This document shows positions 46,162-54,938 of a stretch of DNA of 64,000 nucleotides, one piece after another (the first letter of the stretch is position 1; each line of letters starts with the position of its first letter). Below the pieces are notes generated by a model. The model saw only the letters and a program-made list of their open reading frames with translations, was not told the origin of the DNA and did no database searches. The DNA comes from CAVRIA01 sp963721115 (GTDB lineage Bacteria > Desulfobacterota > Binatia > HRBIN30 > CADEER01), in the NCBI GenBank assembly GCA_963721115.1, contig CAVRIA010000019.1, positions 32,232 to 96,231 of the forward strand. The letters run 5' to 3'. Made by a program: the position numbers and the translations under genes.

Positions 46162-47571
46162 CTACTTCACCGCCTGCAATGGCGGCGCAGTCCACTTGCC
46201 TTGCAGCGCTTCCTCCTTCGGCCAGTAGAGGCGCATGTACATGGCAAACGGCCCCTTCGGTGCGGGCAACCAGTTCGCATCCCGGTCTTTGCCGGGAGAC
46301 TCGTTCTGGATCAGCAGCGTCACCCCGCCGTCGGCATCCCGCTGGAGGTGCGGCAACATCGGAGAGTTGATGAGGTAACGATCGATGGGATTGGCCACCA
46401 GCCAGCTCCCCGGCAGTTCATACATCGTCAGCGACCAGAACGCGTTGACAGGCGGTAGCTGGCCCGGCGCGAAGCGCAGGCGGTAACGGTTGGACCCCTC
46501 GAGCTTCTGCCCAGCGGAATCGACGCGATAGACCGGATACATCGCCTCCTGCTTGGAGTTGCCCCAGATGCCGATGGTCGCCAGCATGCGATACAAGTAG
46601 TTGTTCTTCATGAATTCGCGCGTGCCGAAGACATCGCCGGAGGTCAGCTTCCCGTCGTCCAGCAGTTTCACGCCTCCGGCAAAGGCAGCCCAGGCATCGG
46701 CGATGCCTTGATCGATGGCCGTCTTCACTTCGGGGGTCAGTCCGGCGGGGTCGAAGGTCTTTCCAGCGCCGACACCGATCCTGGCGAAACGCGCCATCAG
46801 CTCTGTCTCGGACGGATCGGTCGGACAGAATTGCAGCAGGAAGTTCAGGATATTGAACAACTGCAGCGAAGTCTTTTCTTCGGCGTGCGTGAGCGGCTTG
46901 ATGAAATCGATCGCCGGCGCGGCTTTGGGTGCCGTGGTGCCCAGGAAGGCCGAAAGCGTCTGCACCTGGTAGCCGGCCTGGATTTTCTTCACGTTGTCGA
47001 TGTCGCCGGGATCGAACAGTTGCGTCCGATAGACGGCGAGGATCAACTCCGTTTCGGAGCGGATCACCTTCTTGACGCCCCTCGGGGTCTCGCCTTGCCA
47101 TGCGGGTCCGGCGATGAGGAAGCTGCCGCCATCGTTGCCGGTGGCGCGGCTGCCGAGGTAGTCGAAGTTGAAGGTGTAGAGGTCGATGAGCTGAACGCTG
47201 AAGTAGCGTTCCTTTTCGATCGCCGGCAAGGTGAGCACGATCGGTTCGGCGCGCAGATCCAACCCCAGCCAGGAATACGGCGTGTCGGAATTGGGCGTTT
47301 GGATCGCCCTGTCCGCCGGGGTGTAGACGCGCGGCTCGTTGTGGATCTGGTTCCAGGGTCCCTTGTACTCCGGATCCTGGCGGCTGACGAAGTAGCCGTA
47401 CTCGATGCGGTAGCTATCCACCATCGGGTAGCCGTAGATGTAGGCTTCTTTGGCGATGGCGCGGGCTTCCGCTGGACTGACGTCCGTTTGGGCGCGGGCC
47501 GCCGTGAAGGGGAAGGACGCGAGCAATCCCACTGCGCATGCGAGGGCTTTCCGTTGGGTGGTTTTCCTCAT
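46162..47571 (-). CDS. DUF1254/DUF1214 secreted protein (intact paralogue)
   Basis: Periplasmic protein of 469 residues, signal peptide MRKTTQRKALACAVGLLAS ending FTAARA. DUF1254 motifs YIYGYPMVDSYRIEYGYFV and QTPNSDTPYSWLGLDLRAEP; DUF1214 motifs PPVNAFWSLTMYELPGSWL, NPIDRYLINSPMLPHL and WLPAPKGPFAMYMRLYWPK. It is 65 bases upstream of its paralogue in transcription order, so the two are probably one operon made by tandem duplication. Sequence divergence between them is high, so the duplication is old. Confidence 0.9.
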   Translation of the reverse strand: MRKTTQRKALACAVGLLASFPFTAARAQTDVSPAEARAIAKEAYIYGYPMVDSYRIEYGYFVSRQDPEYKGPWNQIHNEPRVYTPADRAIQTPNSDTPYSWLGLDLRAEPIVLTLPAIEKERYFSVQLIDLYTFNFDYLGSRATGNDGGSFLIAGPAWQGETPRGVKKVIRSETELILAVYRTQLFDPGDIDNVKKIQAGYQVQTLSAFLGTTAPKAAPAIDFIKPLTHAEEKTSLQLFNILNFLLQFCPTDPSETELMARFARIGVGAGKTFDPAGLTPEVKTAIDQGIADAWAAFAGGVKLLDDGKLTSGDVFGTREFMKNNYLYRMLATIGIWGNSKQEAMYPVYRVDSAGQKLEGSNRYRLRFAPGQLPPVNAFWSLTMYELPGSWLVANPIDRYLINSPMLPHLQRDADGGVTLLIQNESPGKDRDANWLPAPKGPFAMYMRLYWPKEEALQGKWTAPPLQAVK

Positions 47572-48137
47572 CTTGGTTTCCGTTCTCCTCTCAATATCGA
47601 AATTGGATGAGTGGCCAGGTCGGGCTGGAGGTGGCCGGCGCCTTCTGGCCTTCTTCGTCTAGAAACCGCGAACTTACGAGGCGTTGATCCTGAGCGCTCG
47701 CGAACCCAGCCGAAGTGAGCGGAGACTCTATAAAAGTGGAGTGAGATGAGAAAGCAAAGTCGGTCAAATTGTCCACCGTGTCGCGAGGAAAGAGCTACGA
47801 AGAGATCGGGGAGTTCTGGGATGGCGGGACGAACGTCAGCGTGGTGGACACCACACCGCCGACGATCACCTGCCCGGCGGCCGCATCCCTCGAGTGCACG
47901 GGGAATGGCGGCGCGTTCTTCAGTCGCGCCGTCGGCAGCTCCGCCGCGCGCTTGTAGACCGCCTCAGCGAGCTCCATTTCATCCTCTACCGACACCAAAG
48001 CCGGCACGGCAGGAGGCGAGCCTGCGGCAACTGCCGGAAAGACGTATTGAAATATCGGTGCATTCCTTGGCAGACTCGTCTGCAAATGGGGGGTGTAACC
48101 AGTGTTCGAGCGTGCGAATCCAGCTCAGAGAGGGAAA
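47572..48137. other. Junction region of gene fragments
   Basis: No intact gene. It contains the start of a CopG-type antitoxin joined to an HYR-module fragment (47757-47910). A short minus-strand stretch reads MELAEAVYKRAAELP and resembles the helix of four-helix-bundle proteins. GC content is lower than the window average. Confidence 0.45.
47757..47910 (+). pseudogene. CopG-antitoxin N-terminus joined to an HYR-module fragment
   Basis: KLSTVSRGKSYEEIGEFWD is the conserved opening of a CopG-like antitoxin family. It then runs in frame into VSVVDTTPPTITCPAAASLE, the conserved strand of HYR modules in secreted proteins. The two come from unrelated gene types and both are incomplete, so this is a recombination junction near 47816-47840. 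No start codon with a ribosome site is in frame. Confidence 0.55.
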
Positions 48138-48986
48138 ATGCGGACAAACGGTCTTCAGGGAATCTATTCGGCGTTTATCATAGCTCTCTCCGCGGGAGTC
48201 GCGTTTGCCGGACCGACCGACGCAGAAAAATGTGAAGCCGCGAAAAACAAGATCGCCGGAAAGTACGCGTTGTGTCGCGCCAAGGCGGAAGCCAAAGCGA
48301 TCAAGAAGGGGATAGCCCCGGACTATACCAAGTGCGACGCCAAGCTCGGCGCCAAGTGGACGAAGGCGGAGTTGCCCGCCGCTTGCCTTGACGCCGTGAG
48401 CGCGACCGCGATCCGGGAGTTTGTCACCGCCAGCACAGACGCGATCGCTGGCGCGCTGGTGGACGGCGGCGTGCTGCCAGAGTGCGGCGACGACTCGGTC
48501 AACGTCGCTGGGGAGCAGTGTGACGGTTTGGACTTAGACGGATATAGTTGCGAGTCCTTGGGGCACTTGAGCGGCAGCCTAGGCTGCGACGCTTCGTGCG
48601 ACTTCGACGTCTCGGGGTGCTCCGATTGTGCTTCTCTCGGCGGCGTCGACGTCGGAGGATCTTGCTGGTTCCTCGGTACGGCCACCGACTGCAACGCGAC
48701 CTGCGCAAGCGCCGGCCTGACCTACAGCACGGCGACCTTGACGTATGCCGGGAGCAGTGGAACTCTGGCCCATTGCTACGAAGTGATGGACGCGCTGGGG
48801 CAAACGGCTCCTCCATTTACCGATGCTGGCGACATCGACTGCCTCAGCAACCCGAATATCGCTGTGAGCGGAATCGGCTGCGCAGTGACCGCCCCTAGCT
48901 TCCCTCTTCGGATTCGCTGCACCGCCACGCCTACCGTCGCTTCAGCCAGCCATCCAGATCTTTCTCGCGCTTGCGCCTGCGAGTAG
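48138..48986 (+). CDS. Secreted Cys-rich protein
   Basis: Exported protein of 282 residues. The signal peptide (MRTNGLQGIYSAFIIALSAG ending AFA) is followed by a Lys/Ala-rich segment with Cys (KCEAAKNKIAGKYALCRAKA, KCDAKLGAKWTKAE). A module then reads CGDDSVNVAGEQCDGLDLDG, CESLGHLSGSLGCDASC and FDVSGCSDC. A last Cys-containing domain begins GSCWFLGTATDCNATCA. AGAGAGGGAAA precedes the ATG. The C-terminus overlaps the end of a decayed minus-strand gene, so the last residues may not be native. A surface protein of unknown role. Confidence 0.75.
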   Translation: MRTNGLQGIYSAFIIALSAGVAFAGPTDAEKCEAAKNKIAGKYALCRAKAEAKAIKKGIAPDYTKCDAKLGAKWTKAELPAACLDAVSATAIREFVTASTDAIAGALVDGGVLPECGDDSVNVAGEQCDGLDLDGYSCESLGHLSGSLGCDASCDFDVSGCSDCASLGGVDVGGSCWFLGTATDCNATCASAGLTYSTATLTYAGSSGTLAHCYEVMDALGQTAPPFTDAGDIDCLSNPNIAVSGIGCAVTAPSFPLRIRCTATPTVASASHPDLSRACACE

Positions 48987-49716
48987 AGACGCCAGGCACC
49001 GGGGATGCCCTTGAGCTCGTGCTCACCGCGATCCTCGAACGAGTGCTCGCGGCGAGGCGGTCGTTCGCGTCCAGGGTGACGATGCTCTCGAGCTGGCGCT
49101 GGAAATCAGCTGGGCTCGCCGTCTGTCGCTGGAAGCGACCCGCCCAGCGCACAAACGCCGGGTTGCCGCTCTGACTCGGGCAGAACAGGTCGACCAGCGC
49201 TTGCGGGTCGCGCCCCCAGGTCTCCGCGACGTGCCCGAGCCGCGCGAGTCTCTCCTCGAGTTCCTCAAGCGGGTCGATCGGCTCGTCGCTGTACGCCCGA
49301 AACTCGGGAACGGCCGAGAGTCCGAACCCGGAGTTCACCAGAACCAAACGGTCGACCCGCTCGGGATGCATGGCTGCGAAGAGCTGCGACATCAGGCCGC
49401 CCTCCGAAAAACCCAGGAGACTGGCGCGCTCGATGCCCTCGGCGTCCATGACGGCCGTGATGTCGCCGATCCGCTCCTCCAGGGTCGGGGGCTGCGTGAA
49501 GCGATCCGAGCTGCCGATGCCACGCTTGTCGAAGTCGAGGACGTTCACGTATCGACCGACGTGCTCGCGCGCCCGGCGGTAGACCTCCTGCTCCCAGCCG
49601 AGCTCGACGTTGGAGACCAGCGGCGGAACGAGCACCACGTCCGGCCCCGCGCCGTAGCGCTGGTAGGCGAGATGCACGTCGCCGCTCTTGGCAAACTTCA
49701 CATCGGAGATGTTCAT
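48931..49716 (-). pseudogene. Alpha/beta hydrolase-adenylate cyclase gene with its cyclase domain deleted
   Basis: The N-terminal 200 residues (VKFAKSGDVHLAYQRYG, FDKRGIGSSDR, LLGFSEGGLMSQLF, PERVDRLVLVNSGFG) match the hydrolase domain that normally precedes a class III cyclase. After LESIVTLDAND the frame loses sense. The third-frame translation right there reads HSFEDRGEHELKGIPGAW, the conserved end of such cyclases. The cyclase core and the rest of the hydrolase have therefore been removed and the ends joined out of frame near 49045. Confidence 0.7.
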
Positions 49717-49920
49717 CGTCCGATTCGAAGTCCTGGTTGGATATCCTGGACTACTGACGAACATGCAAGACATAGGACCTGGGGGGAAGCGGATAGCAAT
49801 GTATCGAGCGTCTCCGGGCAACGCGTTACCGGTACAAAAACGCTCCAGAAGAGGCACGACGCCGGGTGGCCTTCGGAGACAAGTCTTGATGGTCGAGACA
49901 CAGCGGCGTACCTTTGGATC

Positions 49921-50139
49921 ATGCTGGACTGGAGCGAATGTCCCTCTGTGGAACGGGTGCCGGGCAAGGTGGGAGGGGCTTGGTTGTTCAAGGGGACGCG
50001 CGTTCCCGTGAAGGCTCTCTTCGAGAATCTCGAGAGCGGAGCTCGGGTCGATGATTTTCTCGAATGGTTTCCCGGTGTGACCCGCGAGCAAGTCGAAGCG
50101 GTGCTCGAGCACGCTGAGCGCAGCCTTGCGGTCGCCTGA
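49921..50139 (+). CDS. DUF433 antitoxin
   Basis: Small antitoxin-type protein of 72 residues with the DUF433 helix-turn-helix core: VGGAWLFKGTRVPVKALFENLESG, DDFLEWFPGVTREQVEAVLEHA. It is followed 27 bases later by a DUF5615 protein, the standard partner of this family. The equivalent pair at 63304-63947 is a distant relative. Confidence 0.88.
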   Translation: MLDWSECPSVERVPGKVGGAWLFKGTRVPVKALFENLESGARVDDFLEWFPGVTREQVEAVLEHAERSLAVA

Positions 50140-50166
50140 ATTGCCCGAACGATCGGTGGTGGCAAC

Positions 50167-50490
50167 TTGAGGGTGCTTTTCGACCAAGGGACTCCCGTCC
50201 CGCTGCGGAAGGCTCTGACCGGGTACACCGTCAGCACCGCCTTCGAAATGGGATGGGCGGAACTCGCCAACGGAGAGCTTCTCGACGCCGCAGAGGCAGA
50301 CTTCGACATTCTGATCACGACGGACCAAAACCTTCGGCATCAGCAGAACCTCAGCGGTAGACGGCTAGCCATCCTTGTCTTGCCGACGACCAGTTGGCCG
50401 GTCATCCAAATGCACACAGCCGAGGTCGCCGATGCCTTGAAGCAGTTGCGCGACGGCGACTATCGCGAGCTGCGATTCTCTGCTTCCTAG
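50167..50490 (+). CDS. DUF5615 PIN-like toxin
   Basis: Predicted nuclease toxin of 107 residues from the PIN-like DUF5615 family: MRVLFDQGTPVPLRKAL (first Asp), FEMGWAELANGELLDAAE, and DILITTDQNLRHQQNL (second Asp). The start is TTG at 50167. It follows the DUF433 gene and shares its orientation. GC is below the window average. Confidence 0.87.
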   Translation: MRVLFDQGTPVPLRKALTGYTVSTAFEMGWAELANGELLDAAEADFDILITTDQNLRHQQNLSGRRLAILVLPTTSWPVIQMHTAEVADALKQLRDGDYRELRFSAS

Positions 50491-50624
50491 TTTCACCCAC
50501 GGACGGTTGGACGGAACGTATGGGCGTCGAGGGCGACCTTGAGTAGCGCTCGGAACGCTCATACGACCCTCGATACTTCACCTCGTTGACAAAAACGTAG
50601 CGCCGTGAGCATGAGGCTAGCATT

Positions 50625-51989
50625 GTGCGAGGTAAGCGAACGCTCCCTTGGCGACCTTGGAGCGCCGAATCAGATCCGCCTCGCAGTCGCCCCGCTCGCC
50701 TCGGCCTGACCAATCGCCCCCCATCCTTCCCCCTGTTCCCGACCCAACTTCACCTGAACGTCGTGGCCGCAGTGGCGCTTCTCGCCTGCCCCACGCTGCT
50801 GTGGGCGGCAACGCCGCTGGCGTCGATCCGTTATTCACCGGACATCACCGTCGCGCTCGCCGGTACGACCGTGACCCCACAGAACGTCGCGGCGGATGAT
50901 TTGGCCGGTACGGTGACGCTGAACGCGATCGGGACGGTTCCGAACTATACGAATGTCATCGCCTATAGTGTGCTGAGGAACGGCGATCAGTTGCTCGCGT
51001 TCGATACCAGCCTGAGCTTGTCGGCCGGATTGACGGTGCGCCCCGGCGACGTCATACGATTCGACGGTGTCGGCTACGGAGTGGAGTTCGACGCGGAAGC
51101 GAACTCCGTTCCCAACGGGGTCCAGACCGACGCGGTCGGGGTCATCGGACCCGGCGACTTGTTGTTGTCCTTCGATGTGACTGTGACGATCGGCGGCATC
51201 ACGGCAGCCCCCGAGGACCTGCTGCGGTTCAAAGACGGCGCTCTCAGTCTCTTCTTCGACGGCTCGATGGCCGGCGTCCCCGCGGGACTGAATCTCGACG
51301 CCGTCCACTGCCTGACACGCAACGGTCACTTACTGATCTCGTTCGACGGCAGCGGCATGCTGGGCGGGGTGAGCTTCGACGATGAAGACGTTCTCGAATA
51401 CGACCCCGCAAGTGGCAGCTGGGAGCTCGCGTACGATGGGTCGGCCGAACAGCTGGAATGGCCGGCGGCCGATCTGGCGGCGCTGTCGGTCACTGCCGCG
51501 CTCCCCGACGCCGGAGCGCCGGTGATCGGCGGGACGACGACCGATCCGAACGGTGGTGGCGGGACGTCCAGCCTGCAGTCCGGTACGCTGCGCGTCTTCG
51601 GAGCGGCGACGCCGAATGCCAAGCCGGGCGACACCTGCATCGCGATCTACGCGGTGGGACCGAACGGGAGACCGGATAGCCCACCCGGCAGCGTCGACGA
51701 CGAGATCCTGGGCACCGGCGGCACCGACGAGCTCGGAAATCTGGTCGACGTGTCGGGGACGTCGGGCATCCCGTTGTCGCGACCGTTGGGGGGCGGCGAC
51801 CGCGTGTTCGCCTACGACGCGTGCGAGGAGCTCAGCGGCGCGATCGTGACGGTGATCCTTCCGGCTCCTGCGTTGACACCAATCGGCCTTGGCTGCGCGG
51901 TCGGGCTACTCCTGATCGTCGCTTTTTCGGCTCGGAAGAGAACGCGCCCGAGCCCAGCCGATGGGGCGGGGCGCCGTTTGCTCCTCTGA
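50625..51989 (+). CDS. Secreted repeat protein with C-terminal membrane anchor
   Basis: Exported protein of up to 454 residues; the start is uncertain. From GTG 50625 the signal-like helix (VVAAVALLACPTLLWA) only begins near residue 45, so an unseen later start or an indel is possible. Three repeats of about 55 residues follow, each with a phrase such as LLAFDTSLSLS, LLLSFDVTVTIGG, LLISFDGSGMLGG and an acidic FDDEDVLEYDPASG-type stretch. The ending LPAPALTPIGLGCAVGLLLI plus ARKRTR is a hydrophobic helix with basic tail, like sorting signals of the IPTL/PEP-CTERM kind. No family recognised. Confidence 0.75.
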   Translation: MRGKRTLPWRPWSAESDPPRSRPARLGLTNRPPSFPLFPTQLHLNVVAAVALLACPTLLWAATPLASIRYSPDITVALAGTTVTPQNVAADDLAGTVTLNAIGTVPNYTNVIAYSVLRNGDQLLAFDTSLSLSAGLTVRPGDVIRFDGVGYGVEFDAEANSVPNGVQTDAVGVIGPGDLLLSFDVTVTIGGITAAPEDLLRFKDGALSLFFDGSMAGVPAGLNLDAVHCLTRNGHLLISFDGSGMLGGVSFDDEDVLEYDPASGSWELAYDGSAEQLEWPAADLAALSVTAALPDAGAPVIGGTTTDPNGGGGTSSLQSGTLRVFGAATPNAKPGDTCIAIYAVGPNGRPDSPPGSVDDEILGTGGTDELGNLVDVSGTSGIPLSRPLGGGDRVFAYDACEELSGAIVTVILPAPALTPIGLGCAVGLLLIVAFSARKRTRPSPADGAGRRLLL

Positions 51990-52034
51990 TCTGGCATCCC
52001 AGAATGTGAGCTCCAGGAGGAGAAGGAGGGCATC

Positions 52035-52871
52035 ATGCTGAAGCAACTCGTGCGAGTAATGACGATCACGACGCTTTCAATCGCGGTGCTACTGGCCGCC
52101 ATCGGTAGCGCCCTCGCGGTCGACGGCGTGATCGAGATCAACCAGGCGCGGGCCATGGCAGGCGGCGTGACCCCCGGAGACGCGCCGGGATTCCCCGTCA
52201 ACATCAGCCTGCCGGGCAGTTATCGGCTGACGAGCAACCTCGATGTGAGCGGCGAGCCGAATCCGCAAAACGTCACAGCGATCTCCATCACCCCGAGCGA
52301 GGTGACGATCGATCTGAACGGGTTCGCAATCTTGGGGCCCGTCGTGTGCTTGGGCACGCCAACGGCGTGTAGCCCGTCGGGCGGTGTCGGTGAAGGAATC
52401 GCCGGGGAAACCGCCATTCGCACGACGGTGGTCAACGGCTCCGTTCGCGGGATGGGAAGCTACGGGGTTAGGCTAGGACCGTCCGCGCGGGTGGAGGGCA
52501 TCCACGTGAGCAGCAACGGTGGACAGGGCATCAGCGTCGACGACGACAGCGTCGTCCGTGGCAACACGGTGGACAGGAACGGCGGCTTCGTCGGGCTCGG
52601 CTTGGGAAGTGGCGGCACGGCCAGCGGCAACACCGTTTCCTCCAACGCCAACTTCGGGGTATCGGCTGGCTTCGGTGTCACGGTGCTCGGCAACAGCATC
52701 CGCAACAACGGCAAGACGGGCCTCGCCTTCGGGAACGGCGCGGGGGCGTACGGGAACAACGCGCTGACGGGGAATGGCGGCGGCGACGACGCGCCCACGT
52801 ATCCGCAAGTCAGCGGCAACGCCGTGCAGATCGGCACGAATCTCTGCGGCACCGACACGACTTGCCCATGA
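52035..52871 (+). CDS. Secreted right-handed parallel beta-helix protein
   Basis: Exported protein of 278 residues. A signal peptide ends SALA; then PGSYRLTSNLDVSG and ITPSEVTIDLNGFAILGP open a parallel beta-helix with short N- and G-rich rungs (VRGNTVDRNGG, ASGNTVSSNANFGVS, VLGNSIRNNGKTG). This fold is shared by pectate lyases and surface adhesins; no catalytic set is visible. GGAGGAGAAGGAGG precedes the ATG 18 bases off. Co-directional with the anchored repeat protein 45 bases upstream, so perhaps one operon. Confidence 0.85.
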   Translation: MLKQLVRVMTITTLSIAVLLAAIGSALAVDGVIEINQARAMAGGVTPGDAPGFPVNISLPGSYRLTSNLDVSGEPNPQNVTAISITPSEVTIDLNGFAILGPVVCLGTPTACSPSGGVGEGIAGETAIRTTVVNGSVRGMGSYGVRLGPSARVEGIHVSSNGGQGISVDDDSVVRGNTVDRNGGFVGLGLGSGGTASGNTVSSNANFGVSAGFGVTVLGNSIRNNGKTGLAFGNGAGAYGNNALTGNGGGDDAPTYPQVSGNAVQIGTNLCGTDTTCP

Positions 52872-53168
52872 GCAGCTCTGGCGCTCGCTCGCCCACACGA
52901 CGGCGGCCGAGCGGCCCTTCAGCACTGCGCCGGCGCGCGTGGGTGGCGGGGTGGTGGGAACCCTCGCGCGCGCACGTTCGCCAAGAAGGCATCATTTCAA
53001 GAGAGCTGGGCTGAAGTGGAGGCCGGCGAAAGTAGGCAACTGGTCGGTCAAGGTGCCCCCAATCAGTGATCAGGGCTCGGGGCCCTGGGAAGACAGGATC
53101 TCCCCGGAGCCGGCCCCTCCGTTCGAGCGCCTCGAGATCCTCGGGTCCTCCGTGGGCAGGCCTGCCCT
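52872..53168. other. Intergenic region
   Basis: No gene or clear structure seen. It separates the beta-helix gene from the convergent RelE/ribbon-helix-helix module. Confidence 0.3.
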
Positions 53169-53432
53169 TTATCGGTAGACATCTTTCCGGCGCCCGACTT
53201 TGACCACCCAGACGATCAGATCGAGATCTGCGATCGAGTAAACGATCCGGTACGCCCCCTGTCGGACGCGGTATCGGTCGTCCCGACCCGACAGTTTCTC
53301 GCATCCGGGGGGTCGTGGGTCGTCACCGAGCGCAGCAATGCGGCGCACGATGCGTTGCCGATCCTTTTTTGGAGATATCGCTTCGATCTCTCGGGCTGCG
53401 GAACGTTTGATGCGGATGCTATACTTTGCCAC
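53169..53432 (-). CDS. RelE/ParE-family toxin
   Basis: Toxin of 87 residues with the RelE fold: YSIRIKRSAAREIEAIS at the start, EKLSGRDDRYRVRQGAYRIVYSI and VVKVGRRKDVYR at the end. The basic residues expected for mRNA cleavage on the ribosome are present. It overlaps its antitoxin by 14 bases and is the second gene of the pair. Confidence 0.92.
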   Translation of the reverse strand: MAKYSIRIKRSAAREIEAISPKKDRQRIVRRIAALGDDPRPPGCEKLSGRDDRYRVRQGAYRIVYSIADLDLIVWVVKVGRRKDVYR

Positions 53433-53649
53433 GCCGCTTCAGCCCCTTCACGAAGTCCTCGAAGGCAACTGACGGTTCGTGTTCCCGTTCCTCGAAGGCC
53501 TCGAGATCCTCGGCGTCCTCGGCGAGCGCACGCTTGACCGCGTCGTTTACCATCTCGGACAGCGTCCGATCGGTCGCCGCCGCCTTGAGTCGAAGCGCGC
53601 GATGGACCTCCGGATCGAAATAGACCGTGGCTCTCTTGTTCTCCTCCAT
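53419..53649 (-). CDS. Ribbon-helix-helix antitoxin
   Basis: CopG-type antitoxin of 76 residues: KRATVYFDPEVHRALRLKAA (DNA-binding strand and helix), DRTLSEMVNDAVKRAL, then an acidic toxin-binding tail. An upstream ATG at 53661 is in frame but lies inside the predicted -10 element, so ATG 53649 is preferred. Promoter: TTGACG (complement of 53680-53685), 16 bases, TTATGT (complement of 53658-53663), which puts the start site about two bases from the start codon. A palindrome ACGCT-AA-AGCGT (53671-53682) overlaps the -35 and fits an operator. Confidence 0.88.
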   Translation of the reverse strand: MEENKRATVYFDPEVHRALRLKAAATDRTLSEMVNDAVKRALAEDAEDLEAFEEREHEPSVAFEDFVKGLKRRGKV

Positions 53650-53661
53650 CGATGGCAACAT

Positions 53662-53924
53662 AACGTCACAACGCTAAAGCGTCAAGATGTTTCATCAGAC
53701 CGCCAGACAACCAGAAGAACGGAGGAAGAAAAGGAAAGAACCCCGGTGTCACCAAAGCTTGGCATCCAGGATACGCTCCTTGGCTCTCAGCTGTCAGCCT
53801 GATCGCGGGTGCTGGACGCAGTACTCGCCGCCGCCTTGCATTCAAGGGTTGCGGAAGCCTAAACGATCCTCGCCACGCGCAATCCAGCACACGTGCAGCA
53901 GCTGCTCACGATGATCAGGGGCAG
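53662..53924. other. Intergenic region with antitoxin promoter and a truncation point
   Basis: The left part holds the ribbon-helix-helix promoter and its palindrome. The rest shows no gene, and at about 53920 the dehydrogenase E1-beta frame begins abruptly without its first 65 or so residues. Confidence 0.5.
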
Positions 53925-54703
53925 TTGGGTGGGGCGGCCCTCGACGGGCTGCGACCCGTCGCCGAGCTCATGTTCGTCGACTTTCTCGGCGTCTGCCTCG
54001 ATCAGCTTGCGAACCACGCAGCCAAGCTGCGGTTCATGTCCGGAGGCCGCGCGCACGTCCCGCTCACGCTGCGGACCACCGAGGGGGCGTATTCCGGGCC
54101 GCAGCATTCGCAGGCGCTGGAGGCGTGGTTGACGCACACGCCGGGGCTCAAGGTCGCCATCCCGAGCACACCGCGCGAGGCAAAGGGGTTGCTCACGAGC
54201 TGCATCGAGGATGAGGACCCGTGCGTCTTCATCGAGCCGATGCAGCTCCTGCTCGCGCACACCATGCGCGGTCGGTTCCCGAGGGTGCGTTCCGCGTCCC
54301 CCTCGGCCTCGCGGACGTGAAGCGAACCGGCAAGGATGCGACCGTCGTCTCCTGGGGCGCGATGGTGCACGCGGCGCTGCAGGCGGCGGCGGAGCTCGCG
54401 TCCGATGGGCTCGACGTCGAAGTGGTCGATCTTCGCAGCCTCGTCCCACTCGATCTCGAGACGATCCTCGCGTCCGTCGGCAAAACGCGCCGGCTCGTCG
54501 TCGCCCACAGCGCGACGACATTCTCGGGTTTCGGCGCCGAGATCGCGGCGCTCGTCTCGGAGCGGTGCTTCGGCGACCTCGCCGCGCCCGTGTTGCGGGT
54601 CGGCGCGGCCTTCACACCCGTCCCGCGTGCGCTGTCGCTGCTCGGCGCCCACAGTCCGGGGGCACCGCAGATCGCGGCCGCGGTGCGGCAGTCGTGCCGA
54701 TGA
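53925..54703 (+). pseudogene. 2-oxoacid dehydrogenase E1-beta subunit, N-terminally truncated (one frameshift)
   Basis: Thiamine-dependent dehydrogenase beta subunit of the pyruvate/acetoin type. The visible part starts at GGAALDGLRPVAELMFVDFL, inside the first domain. It continues through LRTTEGAYSGPQHSQALEAW, GLKVAIPSTPREAKGLL and the transketolase C-domain (DLRSLVPLDLETI, VLRVGAAFTPVP). About 65 residues of the normal N-terminus, including the cofactor-contacting Glu region, are missing, as is the alpha subunit gene that usually precedes it. One C is missing near 54272 (GPVPEGAFRVPLG). The stop overlaps the next start (ATGA). It is probably non-functional alone. Confidence 0.8.
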
Positions 54704-54938
54704 CGGAGGTGCGGCTCCCGAAGACGGGGATGCCGTCGAGGAGGGCACGCTGGTCGAGTGGCTCGTCGCGGACGGCGCGCGCGTCGAGCGCGGCGACTCG
54801 CTGTACCTGCTGGAGACGGACAAGGTGGAGATGGAGATCTACGCGCCCTGCGCGGGGATCGTTTCACACGTCGGAACGCCGGGCGAGGTCCATCGCGTCG
54901 GTGCGCTGATCGCGACGATTGCCGAGGCCTCCGAGTAA
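54700..54938 (+). CDS. Stand-alone lipoyl-domain protein (one frameshift)
   Basis: Small carrier of about 79 residues consisting of a single lipoyl domain: MTEVRLPKTG, DAVEEGTLVEWLVADGARV and the lipoylation motif LLETDKVEMEI. One G is missing in the run at 54726-54729; restoring it joins PKTG to DAVEEG. It overlaps both neighbours (ATGA upstream, TAATG downstream), so it is tightly coupled to E1-beta and E2. In most complexes this domain is fused to E2; here it is a separate protein. Confidence 0.78.

Noticed and set aside
48931..50340. A longer alpha/beta hydrolase gene starting near 50340
   Set aside because: The upstream 200 codons overlap the DUF433/DUF5615 pair on the other strand and lack protein character; the family start MNISDVKFAKSGD is at 49716.
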